Origin: an uncultured Chlorobiaceae bacterium
Lineage (GTDB): Bacteria; Bacteroidota; Chlorobiia; Chlorobiales; Chlorobiaceae
Direction of reading: 5' to 3'
DNA length: 64,000 bases
NCBI GenBank assembly: GCA_903824045.1
Contig: CAIJVD010000027.1
Location: 1-64,000, forward strand
Positions 10,706 through 17,828 of the stretch are shown here, piece by piece (the stretch's first letter is position 1; each line of letters starts with the position of its first letter). Both the position numbers and the translations under genes were made by a program. The notes under the pieces are model-generated. The model made no database searches. It was not told the origin of the DNA and saw nothing but the letters and a program-made list of their open reading frames with translations.

Positions 10706-10715
10706 GGGGGGGGGG
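10706..10715 (-). promoter_or_regulatory. Homopolymeric C10 tract directly against the adhesin start codon
   Basis: Ten consecutive G on the plus strand (C10 on the coding strand) lie immediately 5' of the ATG at 10705. The tract fills the space where a ribosome-binding site and its spacer would sit. An in-frame TAA stop lies just upstream of the tract, so with ten C the ATG at 10705 is the first usable start in frame. Runs of this length are prone to slipped-strand mispairing in other bacteria; an effect on expression here is inference. Confidence 0.75.
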
Positions 10716-11065
10716 CGTTATTCGATTTCTAAAATTAACCACGCGACGATAGTTTCTTTTTCCTTTTTGAATTGAATTCTTTGACAACCTCGTCTGTCAA
10801 ATCGCGTTAATAACGAGTTTTGTTTTGAACAGCTACTGCATTCATGATCGGAGGAATCGGAGCACAGGCGTTACGAACGATTAATGGTTATAAATTCAAC
10901 CGGCAGGCCTTTTTCAGGCAAGTACAATGGTCAACCACTATGTTACGAGAAAATCATTCGTGAGCTGATTTATGATTTATACCATCAACTGACTATTTTA
11001 TACCATCTTTGGTTGCTACCCTTCGAGGTGTGAGTTATCCCTTTGATTTGTTACTCTAAGCTCTC
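10716..11065. promoter_or_regulatory. Divergent control region between adhesin and AraC-type regulator
   Basis: This AT-rich stretch of about 350 bp holds no gene. Visible elements are a dyad TTGACA-N8-TGTCAA at 10781-10800, a degenerate inverted copy of the regulator half-site near 10883-10896 (ATGGTTATAAAT), and an exact 11-bp direct repeat, TTTATACCATC, at 10976-10986 and 10997-11007. The dyad also contains a -35-like TTGACA on the plus strand. No convincing -10 element could be assigned, and transcription starts are unknown. Confidence 0.55.
10976..11007 (+). promoter_or_regulatory. Direct repeats with 21-bp spacing, probable AraC-family operator
   Basis: TTTATACCATC occurs twice, at 10976-10986 and 10997-11007, with starts 21 bp apart (two helical turns). 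This same-face direct-repeat layout is typical of AraC-family half-sites. It ends 58 bp before the ATG of the AraC-type gene, so autoregulation is the simplest reading; control of the divergent adhesin is also possible. Confidence 0.55.
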
Positions 11066-12091
11066 ATGAAATCGACCATTATCAGTACCCGATTTAACTG
11101 GATCGCAGACAGTACACAGCCTTCATTTTTCGACGACCCATTGCTGGATATAGAGCGAACGACGATGCCTATGCCTCGGAAGATTGGGGATGCTTCGTTT
11201 ATTTCAGTCGCTCTGCCGATGAACATGGTTGTCCGCCGCGGTTATCACCATTTCAGGCCCGAAGCTGCTGGCAAACTCCAGCCCATGTTTCACTGTGTGG
11301 AAGAGTTTGTTGAGCCGGCGCTTTGTGTTCAATCGCCAAAAAAAGGGAGGGTCATTTTAGAGGAGAGACGTGTAGGGCAGGTGTTCGAGTTTGGACCATC
11401 AGGGTGCCTTTTTCAGCATATTGATGCTTTTGATAACCTGCCGACAGTGGATACCAGCGAAGATTTTGAAGTGACAGTGCTCATTGCAGGGAAGTCAATA
11501 CTCGATACACTGCTTGGGGAAGAGGAGTGCGGGATGCTGCTCAAAAACATGAACATAGCCTCTGTGCCTTCCGCTTCCGTCCGGAAAATACCCTACCCCT
11601 TAAGGAACATCCTCTATTCGTCGATCCCTGATCATCTGACCGGTACTATCCGTAAACTGTTTATGCAGAGCAAGGTGCTTGAGTATCTCTGCGGGCTGGC
11701 AGAGCACTTTGCCTGTACAGTTGTACCAGAGCGGCAGGAGCAAAACAGGATTGAGGTGGCGCTGAAAGAGATTCATGAAGAGCTACTCCTGCTTGAGGGA
11801 AAGCTACCGATGCTTAATGAACTGGCGATGAAGTACAATATGACGGCACAAAAGCTTGGGCTTGAGTTCAAAAAGAGGTATGGACAATCTATCTACCTCT
11901 ATATTAATGAGCTTCGGCTCAATGAAGCTCGTGGCGCTATTCTCCGTACCGACATTCCGTTGAAGGCGATTGCAACAAAACTGGGCTATTCACACGTAAA
12001 CCACTTTAGCCGGGCCTTCAGCAAACTATTTGATTGCTCTCCGGGAAGCCTGAGATGTGTAGTGGACCCCGATTTTCAGACAGTTGATTAA
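11066..12091 (+). CDS. AraC-family transcriptional regulator, PchR-like
   Basis: 341 residues. The last ~110 form an AraC/XylS DNA-binding domain: a first helix-turn-helix around LPMLNELAMKYNMTAQKLG and a second around PLKAIATKLGYSHVNHFSRAF, followed by FDCSPGSLR. The N-terminal ~220 residues are a ligand-sensing region. Their linker (YPLRNILYSSIP, then KLFMQSKVLEYLCGLAEHF) resembles PchR-type regulators, which in other bacteria respond to siderophores; the ligand here is unknown. It is transcribed divergently from the giant adhesin and has a 21-bp-spaced direct repeat just upstream. The final ~11 codons (after GSLR) coincide with what looks like the left end of an IS3-type element, so the native C-terminal tail seems to have been replaced. 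The helix-turn-helix core is intact. Confidence 0.85.
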   Translation: MKSTIISTRFNWIADSTQPSFFDDPLLDIERTTMPMPRKIGDASFISVALPMNMVVRRGYHHFRPEAAGKLQPMFHCVEEFVEPALCVQSPKKGRVILEERRVGQVFEFGPSGCLFQHIDAFDNLPTVDTSEDFEVTVLIAGKSILDTLLGEEECGMLLKNMNIASVPSASVRKIPYPLRNILYSSIPDHLTGTIRKLFMQSKVLEYLCGLAEHFACTVVPERQEQNRIEVALKEIHEELLLLEGKLPMLNELAMKYNMTAQKLGLEFKKRYGQSIYLYINELRLNEARGAILRTDIPLKAIATKLGYSHVNHFSRAFSKLFDCSPGSLRCVVDPDFQTVD

Positions 12092-12123
12092 GGTGGTAAC
12101 TTGCCCAAAAACAAGGACAAGTT

Positions 12124-12417
12124 ATGAGCGAAAAGAAACGGAAGAGCTTTACGTCACAGTTCAAGGCCAAGGTGGCGCTTGAGGCGATCAGGGGCGAGAA
12201 AACCCTGAACGAGATTGGCCGGGAATTCGGGGTACACCCGAATCTGGTTGGGCAATGGAAACGGGAGGTGCAAGAGCATGCCGCTGGACTGTTCGAGGTC
12301 AAGCGGGGTCCGAAGCCAGTCGATCCACTCGCAGATCCGGAAAAGCTGTACGCCGAAATAGGCCGGCTGAAGGTCGAATTGGGGTGGCTCAAAAAAAAAG
12401 TCGATCCTTACCTGTGA
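12124..12417 (+). CDS. IS3-family transposase OrfA
   Basis: 97 residues with the usual OrfA plan: a basic start (MSEKKRKSFTSQFKAKVALEA), a helix-turn-helix (TLNEIGREFGVHPNLVGQWK) and a C-terminal leucine-zipper-like helix (PEKLYAEIGRLKVELGWLKKK). It would bind IS ends as part of the OrfAB transposase. The frame passes through an A9 run (12391-12399) and stops shortly after; shifting -1 there enters the orfB frame, as in other IS3 elements. Because orfB is cut short, no functional transposase is expected. OrfA alone may survive as a DNA-binding protein. Confidence 0.85.
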   Translation: MSEKKRKSFTSQFKAKVALEAIRGEKTLNEIGREFGVHPNLVGQWKREVQEHAAGLFEVKRGPKPVDPLADPEKLYAEIGRLKVELGWLKKKVDPYL

Positions 12418-12473
12418 AGGTGCGTAAAACATGGATCAGTGAGCAGGAGCAGCTGCCGGTATCCACACAATGA
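12399..12473 (+). pseudogene. 5' fragment of IS3-family OrfB transposase
   Basis: In the -1 frame relative to OrfA, the sequence after the A9 run reads SRSLPVKVRKTWISEQEQLPVSTQ in part. This matches the start of IS3 OrfB proteins, where a W-I-S-E-x-E-L-P-V-S segment precedes the first helix. A stop follows at once and no DDE catalytic region is present downstream. Confidence 0.65.
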
Positions 12474-12752
12474 CAATAAATGGGGTCAGGTCTTGTATTT
12501 TGACCTTTTCGCCGAAAATTGCAGCGACCAGTGATACCGACCTGGTGCTCCTACCCCGCCAACCCTATTGTAATATGCTTGTTTATCAATGGGAGCCCAG
12601 ATTACTCTTGATAATCGATTCCTGCTTAAACTCTATGAGGCATTCTGCATAGCACTTGCGAATAACGAAACTTATGTATAGGTTTCACTGTGTTTTGCTC
12701 AACAGCTGATCCATATCTGCCATATCCGGTTAACCGATAATCCCATAAAGAG
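12474..12752. other. Gene-free stretch after the IS remnant
   Basis: About 280 bp without a credible gene. It starts with a segment ATGGGGTCAGGTCTTGTATT, which looks like the repeat-like text often seen beside small transposon relics. A 60-codon open frame at 12470-12652 has no recognisable features. The promoter of the zinc peptidase gene presumably lies near the right end. Confidence 0.5.
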
Positions 12753-13454
12753 ATGTTCTATTTCGATCCTTTATATTTTGTTTTCGCCCTGCCTCCGATG
12801 CTTCTTGGGCTTTGGGCGCAGTTCAGGGTGAAGTCCGCCTTCAGGAAATATTCACAAATTCCTACCCAGAGCGGGCTGAACGGTGCTGAAACTGCCCGCC
12901 GTCTTCTTGCGCGAGGGGGGATGCCGAATGTCACCGTTGAGAGTGCCGAAGGGATGCTCTCCGACCATTACGATCCGCGCGAAAAAGCTCTGCGCCTGAG
13001 CGAAGATGTCTATAACCTGCCGAGCATCGCTTCTGTTGGCGTGGCAGCTCACGAAGCTGGCCATGCGCTTCAGGACAAGACCGGCTACGTGCCGCTTCAG
13101 CTACGCTCATTTATGGTTCCAGCGGTCTCCATCGGCAGCAATATTGGCCCAATACTCTTTATTGCCGGTCTCTTCCTCTCGCGCATACTCGGCTCTCTTG
13201 GCACCACGCTTGCATGGGCCGGGATCATGATGTTTGCCGCTACCGCCCTCTTCGCCCTCATAACGCTGCCGGTTGAATTCGATGCGAGCCGCAGGGCAAA
13301 GGAGCTGCTCGTATCGCAGGGAATCCTCTCGAGCGCAGAGATGGTGGGTGTCAACGCCGTGCTCAATGCCGCCGCGCTGACCTATGTTGCCGCCGCTGCC
13401 CAGGCGATCATGCAGCTTGTCTACTATCTGACGATGATGAATCGCCGGGATTGA
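12753..13454 (+). CDS. Neutral zinc metallopeptidase, YugP-type (membrane)
   Basis: 233 residues matching the zinc-dependent peptidase family that includes Bacillus YugP. An N-terminal hydrophobic helix (YFVFALPPMLLGLWAQF) precedes a soluble part carrying HEAGH at residues 100-104, the zinc/catalytic motif. Further membrane segments follow (FMVPAVSIGSNIGPILFIAG; LAWAGIMMFAATALFALITL), with a conserved EFDASRRA stretch that probably supplies another zinc ligand. The role of the family is poorly known; membrane-protein quality control has been suggested by analogy with other HExxH membrane proteases. It is followed by the permease gene in the same direction. Confidence 0.85.
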   Translation: MFYFDPLYFVFALPPMLLGLWAQFRVKSAFRKYSQIPTQSGLNGAETARRLLARGGMPNVTVESAEGMLSDHYDPREKALRLSEDVYNLPSIASVGVAAHEAGHALQDKTGYVPLQLRSFMVPAVSIGSNIGPILFIAGLFLSRILGSLGTTLAWAGIMMFAATALFALITLPVEFDASRRAKELLVSQGILSSAEMVGVNAVLNAAALTYVAAAAQAIMQLVYYLTMMNRRD

Positions 13455-13520
13455 GAGAGAAAAGGAAAAGTCAAAATCTTGCTTTGGGAATTTCACCATA
13501 ACTGATAAACCATCCCCGAT

Positions 13521-15008
13521 TTGAAAAACAGCTTCAGAAAAAAGCCGCTTGCCCTGCTGCTCGAGGAGTTGAAGAGCGAACACCGGCTCAACCGGGTGCT
13601 CGGCCCTGTGGCGCTTACCAGCCTTGGCGTCGGAGCCATCATCGGAACAGGCATCTTTGTGCTCATCGGCGTCGCTGCTCATGACAAGGCGGGTCCGGCC
13701 GTCTCCCTCTCCTTCGCCCTGGCGGGTGTGGCCTGCATTTTCGCTGCGCTATGCTACGCTGAGTTCGCCTCCATGGTACCTGTGGCAGGCTCTGCCTACA
13801 CCTACGCCTATGCTTCACTCGGTGAGCTCTTTGCATGGGTCATCGGCTGGGACCTGATTCTCGAATACGGAATGGCATCGGCCACCGTCGCGCATGGCTG
13901 GTCACACTACTTTCAGGATTTTATAGGCATTTTCGGGCTCGGCGTACCGCTGATCTTTTCGAAGGCTCCGCTCGACTTTGATCCCACCACGGGAATCATG
14001 AGCTATACCGGCGCATGGTTTGACCTCCCTGCCGTGCTGATCACCTTTGCCGTCACCGTCGTTCTGGTCAAAGGCATCAAGGAGAGCGCGGGCTTCAATG
14101 CCGGCATGGTTATCGTCAAGGTCGCCATCGTGCTACTGGTGATTGTGCTCGGGGCGATGTACGTCAAGCCAGAGAACTGGCACCCCTTTGCACCATTCGG
14201 CTACTCTGGACTCAGCATCTTCGGCCATACCATCCTCGGCGATGCAGGTGCCGGCGGCACACCTGTCGGCGTTCTGGCTGGCGCGGCAATGATCTTCTTT
14301 GCCTATATCGGTTTTGACTCCATCTCCACCCATGCCGAGGAGGCTAAAAACCCACAGAGAGACATCCCGATTGCCCTCATCGGCTCGCTTGTCGTCTGCA
14401 CCATTCTCTATATCGCTGTAGCCACGGTCATCACCGGCATGGTGCCCTACAACCAGATCAATATCGATGCTCCGGTCTCCAATGCCTTCAAGCAGGTCGG
14501 CATCGGATGGGCCCAGTTTGTCATCTCTCTTGGCGCAATCACCGGAATCACCTCGGTGCTGCTGGTGATGATGCTGAGCCAGCCGAGAGTCTTTCTTGCC
14601 ATGGCGCGCGACGGACTCCTGCCCAAGTCCTTCTTCGGAGACATTCACCCGAAATTCAGGACGCCATGGAAATCCACCATTCTTACAGGCGTTTTCGTTG
14701 CGGTGCTTGGAGCCCTGCTCCCCTTGCGCCTTCTGGCAGAGCTGGTCAATATCGGCACCCTTTTTGCCTTCGTAGTGGTCTGCAGCGCGGTGCTCATCAT
14801 GCGCAAAAAATATCCTGATGCCCACCGCCCCTTCAGGGCGCCACTCGTACCATTCGTACCGTTGGCAGGCATCTTCACCTGCCTTGTCCTTATGCTTTCG
14901 CTTCCTGCGGAGAACTGGATCCGGCTTGTCGTCTGGCTGTTTATCGGCTTTGTGATCTACTTCTTTTACGGCCGCAAGCACAGCCTCCTCAACAACACAA
15001 ACTCATAG
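13521..15008 (+). CDS. APC-superfamily amino acid permease (cationic amino acid transporter type)
   Basis: 495 residues with about twelve hydrophobic segments. The first carries the APC signature GAIIGTGIFVLIG (about residues 37-49), in which the main chain binds substrate. The CAT/YfnA-like pattern continues with EYGMASATVAHGWSHYF and a segment FFAYIGFDSISTHAEEAKNPQRD, a conserved loop in this subfamily. It likely imports or exchanges an amino acid at the inner membrane; the substrate cannot be read from sequence. The only start consistent with a full first domain is a TTG at 13521. It is followed 12 bp later by the SDR gene, so the two are probably co-transcribed. Confidence 0.85.
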   Translation: MKNSFRKKPLALLLEELKSEHRLNRVLGPVALTSLGVGAIIGTGIFVLIGVAAHDKAGPAVSLSFALAGVACIFAALCYAEFASMVPVAGSAYTYAYASLGELFAWVIGWDLILEYGMASATVAHGWSHYFQDFIGIFGLGVPLIFSKAPLDFDPTTGIMSYTGAWFDLPAVLITFAVTVVLVKGIKESAGFNAGMVIVKVAIVLLVIVLGAMYVKPENWHPFAPFGYSGLSIFGHTILGDAGAGGTPVGVLAGAAMIFFAYIGFDSISTHAEEAKNPQRDIPIALIGSLVVCTILYIAVATVITGMVPYNQINIDAPVSNAFKQVGIGWAQFVISLGAITGITSVLLVMMLSQPRVFLAMARDGLLPKSFFGDIHPKFRTPWKSTILTGVFVAVLGALLPLRLLAELVNIGTLFAFVVVCSAVLIMRKKYPDAHRPFRAPLVPFVPLAGIFTCLVLMLSLPAENWIRLVVWLFIGFVIYFFYGRKHSLLNNTNS

Positions 15009-15020
15009 GTTCAGCGCACT

Positions 15021-15719
15021 ATGTCGAGCAAGGTTTTTCTCATTACCGGAGCATCAACAGGGATAGGCGAATCGACAGCGCGCCGCGCCGTCGAAGCTGG
15101 ATTCAACGTTGTGCTTGCCGCCCGTTCGACCCATAAACTTCAAAAGCTGCAGGATGAGCTCGGCAGAGAGCGGGCCCTCGCCGTAACTTGCGATGTTGCA
15201 AGCTGGGAGTCGCAGGAGGAGTTGGTGAGGCTCTCCCTTGAGCGGTTCGGAAGAATCGACGTAGTCTTTGCCAATGCAGGTTTCTCCAAAGGATCGACCT
15301 TTTACGGCGGAGATGACCGGCCGGAAGAGTGGAAGGAGATGGTGCTCGTCAATCTCTTCGGTGCAGCTGCAACCGCTCGCCTTACCCTGCCCGAACTCGT
15401 CAAAACCAAAGGGCACTTCCTTGTGACCGGCTCTGTTGTTGGTCGAATCACCTCCATCAGGAACCTCTACTCCGCCACAAAATGGGGAGTCACCGGCATG
15501 GCCCAGGCGATCCGCAATGAGATGGCCGGATCCGGCGTCCGCGTAACGCTCATCGAGCCCGGTGTTGTCGACACCCCTTTCTGGGAGAACCTTCAAAAAC
15601 CATGCGTCGCCGAACTCCAGCCGGATGACATCGCTCGCGCGGTACTCTTCGCCGTCACTCAGCCGCCCGGTGTTGACGTCAACGAAATCATGATCCGTCC
15701 GACGGGACAACCCAATTAA
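15021..15719 (+). CDS. Short-chain dehydrogenase/reductase (SDR)
   Basis: 232 residues with the classical SDR layout: cofactor-binding TGASTGIG at residues 9-16, NAG in the fourth strand (VVFANAG), a catalytic Ser in VTGSVVGR, and the Y-x3-K pair in YSATK. The ARSTHK stretch after the second strand suggests NADP(H) preference. Length fits the family. The substrate is unknown. The next gene, tmk, begins 46 bp downstream and is probably unrelated in function. Confidence 0.85.
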   Translation: MSSKVFLITGASTGIGESTARRAVEAGFNVVLAARSTHKLQKLQDELGRERALAVTCDVASWESQEELVRLSLERFGRIDVVFANAGFSKGSTFYGGDDRPEEWKEMVLVNLFGAAATARLTLPELVKTKGHFLVTGSVVGRITSIRNLYSATKWGVTGMAQAIRNEMAGSGVRVTLIEPGVVDTPFWENLQKPCVAELQPDDIARAVLFAVTQPPGVDVNEIMIRPTGQPN

Positions 15720-15765
15720 GCGCCTGCGTACATCATTTTAGAACACTCCGTTTTCAGGAAGCTCA

Positions 15766-16404
15766 ATGCTGATAACTTTTGAAGGAATAGATGGCGCCGG
15801 CAAATCGACGCAGATCAAAAAACTCGTCGCCTGGCTCGCCTCTCGTGACGTTGAGGCAGTAACCCTCAGAGAGCCCGGGGGAACGGCGGTCGCAGAAAAG
15901 ATACGTTCAATCCTTCTGGAGAGCCGGGAGGATATCAGCCCGATCGGCGAGCTGCTGCTGTTCTCTGCAAGCCGTGCGGAGCTGGTGCAGGAGGTCATCA
16001 TGCCTGCGCTCTCATCAGGAAAAACCGTCATTCTTGACCGCTTCTACGACTCCACCTCCGCATACCAGGGGTACGGCAGAGGGATCGACCTTGAGGTGCT
16101 CCGCTCGATCATCGCCATTTCGACCTGTGCCATCACCCCCGACATCACCTTCTACCTCGATATCAAGCCAGAAGAGGCCCTTTCGAGAAAGTTCTCCGCC
16201 AAATCCCTTCCGCTGGCCTTCGACCACGAAGAACTTGACCGGATGGAGCGCTCCGGTCTGGAGTTCTACCGCCATGTCCGCCAGGGATATCTCGACATTA
16301 TCAGTCGTGAGGGCGACAGGTTTGTAAGCCTTGATGCGCTAGAAGATGCGGAGTGCATCCACCGTAAAATCGTCGAGACCCTTAACAGCCGCATCCAGGC
16401 CTGA
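15766..16404 (+). CDS. tmk: Thymidylate kinase
   Basis: 212 residues; phosphorylates dTMP to dTDP with ATP, an essential step of dTTP synthesis in the cytoplasm. The P-loop [11 protein letters not shown] lies at residues 4-14. REPGGT follows at about 36-41, and the [16 protein letters not shown] segment forms the dTMP-binding/DR(Y/F) motif. Full length with no anomalies. A 138-bp gap follows before the HAD phosphatase gene, so the latter probably has its own promoter. Confidence 0.95.
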   Translation: MLITFEGIDGAGKSTQIKKLVAWLASRDVEAVTLREPGGTAVAEKIRSILLESREDISPIGELLLFSASRAELVQEVIMPALSSGKTVILDRFYDSTSAYQGYGRGIDLEVLRSIIAISTCAITPDITFYLDIKPEEALSRKFSAKSLPLAFDHEELDRMERSGLEFYRHVRQGYLDIISREGDRFVSLDALEDAECIHRKIVETLNSRIQA

Positions 16405-16542
16405 CCCTCACGCCCCGGCAGTCGCATTATTACTGCGATATTCATGTTTTGCAAATTATAAAAATCTTTATACGGCTTTTGGCCGGATTTTGCTTAAATT
16501 GCGGTTCAAACTACACTAAAGCCACATCCTTACCTGTAACGC

Positions 16543-17805
16543 ATGCACGAGAGTATTCTTAGAGAGCGCAAGCTGAACACCTGTGCCACCTCGATCACGT
16601 TGCAGGATATCCGCACACTGAAAGAGCTTTATCAGCTCAAGGCCGAGACCAAAGAGATTCGCGAACCGATCGTCAAGAACATCATCAAGCAGAGAATGGT
16701 CGGCCAGACCTGCGTTGAGTCGCTGAAAAACGCACTCTACTCGCTTGAAACAATCTATATCGACGACGATACCGGCCACCGCCTGCTGCGCCTTGACGGC
16801 ATGAAGCAGATAGAGGTCGACCTGACCTACGAGATCAGGGAGCTGCAGAAGGATATCTACTATCTCGAATACGGAGAGGACAAGTTCATCGACTACCTCG
16901 CCAAGTTCATGCCCGGCTTCCGCACCTACGTCAACGACGGCGTCAGGCTGCTCAAGGGAAAACGGTTCAGCACCTTTATCACCGATCGGGACGGCACGAC
17001 CAACAACTACTGCGGCCGTTACCGCTCATCAGTCCAGCCGATCTACAATTCCGTCTTCCTGACGCGTTTTGCAAAAAACTGCTGCCACTACCCTATCATC
17101 ATCACCTCGGCACCGCTGAAGGACTTCGGAATCCTGAATGTCTCGATCAACCCGAGCAATACCTTTGTCTACGCCGGATCGAAAGGCAGAGAGTTCATCG
17201 ATCTCAACGGCGAGTTCAACAGCTTCCCTATCGAAGAGAACAAGCAGAAACTCATCCGCCTTCTCAACGACCGGATGCTTGTACTGCTTCAGGATCCGAA
17301 CTTCGAAAAGTTCAACTTCATCGGTTCTGCCCTCCAGATCAAGTTCGGCCAGACCACCGTTGCCCGTCAGGATATCACCCAGTCCATCAAGGTTGACGAA
17401 TCGAAAGCCTTTCTAGAAAAGGTCAAGGGGATAGTCAAGGAGATAGACCCGACTGGCAGAAACTTCCGTATTGAGGACACCGGCCTCGACATCGAGATCA
17501 TCCTGACTATTGATGCGCCTTCCGGCGACGCCCCGATCAGGGACTTCGACAAGGGAGACGGACTCTCGTTCATCTGCAATAAACTTTCCATCACCTCAAA
17601 AGAGGGGCCACATCTTGTCTGCGGCGATACCTCCTCAGACATACCCATGCTGAAAAAGGCAATGGAGATGTTTGATGACGTCTGGGCAATCTTTGTCACA
17701 AGAGACGAAAAACTTAAAAAACAGGTCGAGGAGATCTGCCCCAACTCCTATACCGTACCCTATCCTGACATTCTTTTGACCATTCTCGGTCTGCTTTCAC
17801 TGTAA
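16543..17805 (+). CDS. HAD-superfamily phosphatase, possible trehalose-phosphatase
   Basis: 420 residues. HAD motif I is seen in [14 protein letters not shown] (DxDGT, about residues 147-158), and the late motif [11 protein letters not shown] (about 364-374) supplies the Mg-binding acidic pair. The DRDGT form and overall size fit the trehalose-6-phosphate phosphatase-like branch, but the ~145-residue helical N-terminal region ([18 protein letters not shown]...) is not part of a minimal OtsB. Only 23 bp separate it from the phosphoglucomutase/GH65 fusion gene, which points to a shared operon for alpha-glucoside phosphate metabolism. Removal of phosphate from trehalose-6-phosphate is inferred from this context; another sugar phosphate is possible. 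Confidence 0.65.
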   Translation: MHESILRERKLNTCATSITLQDIRTLKELYQLKAETKEIREPIVKNIIKQRMVGQTCVESLKNALYSLETIYIDDDTGHRLLRLDGMKQIEVDLTYEIRELQKDIYYLEYGEDKFIDYLAKFMPGFRTYVNDGVRLLKGKRFSTFITDRDGTTNNYCGRYRSSVQPIYNSVFLTRFAKNCCHYPIIITSAPLKDFGILNVSINPSNTFVYAGSKGREFIDLNGEFNSFPIEENKQKLIRLLNDRMLVLLQDPNFEKFNFIGSALQIKFGQTTVARQDITQSIKVDESKAFLEKVKGIVKEIDPTGRNFRIEDTGLDIEIILTIDAPSGDAPIRDFDKGDGLSFICNKLSITSKEGPHLVCGDTSSDIPMLKKAMEMFDDVWAIFVTRDEKLKKQVEEICPNSYTVPYPDILLTILGLLSL

Positions 17806-17828
17806 TCATATAACCCATTACCTGCGGT

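Larger units (their letters stand above)
12058..12473 (+). mobile_element. Truncated IS3-family insertion sequence remnant
   Basis: A probable left terminal end begins at about 12058 (TGTAGTGGACCCCGATTTTC), inside the 3' end of the AraC-type gene. orfA follows, apparently complete, and then only about 20 codons of orfB (WISEQEQLPVSTQ), after which similarity stops at about 12473. The right terminal repeat and nearly all of the DDE transposase are missing, so the element should be immobile. A nine-A run at 12391-12399 sits where IS3 elements shift frame by -1 between orfA and orfB. Confidence 0.75.

Noticed and set aside
12470-12652. 60-codon plus-strand open frame after the IS remnant
   Set aside because: No Shine-Dalgarno, no motif, and located in what looks like relic repeat DNA.
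14133-14981. 282-codon minus-strand open frame
   Set aside because: Antisense shadow of the amino acid permease; rich in His/Asp/Lys as expected from antisense of membrane-helix codons.
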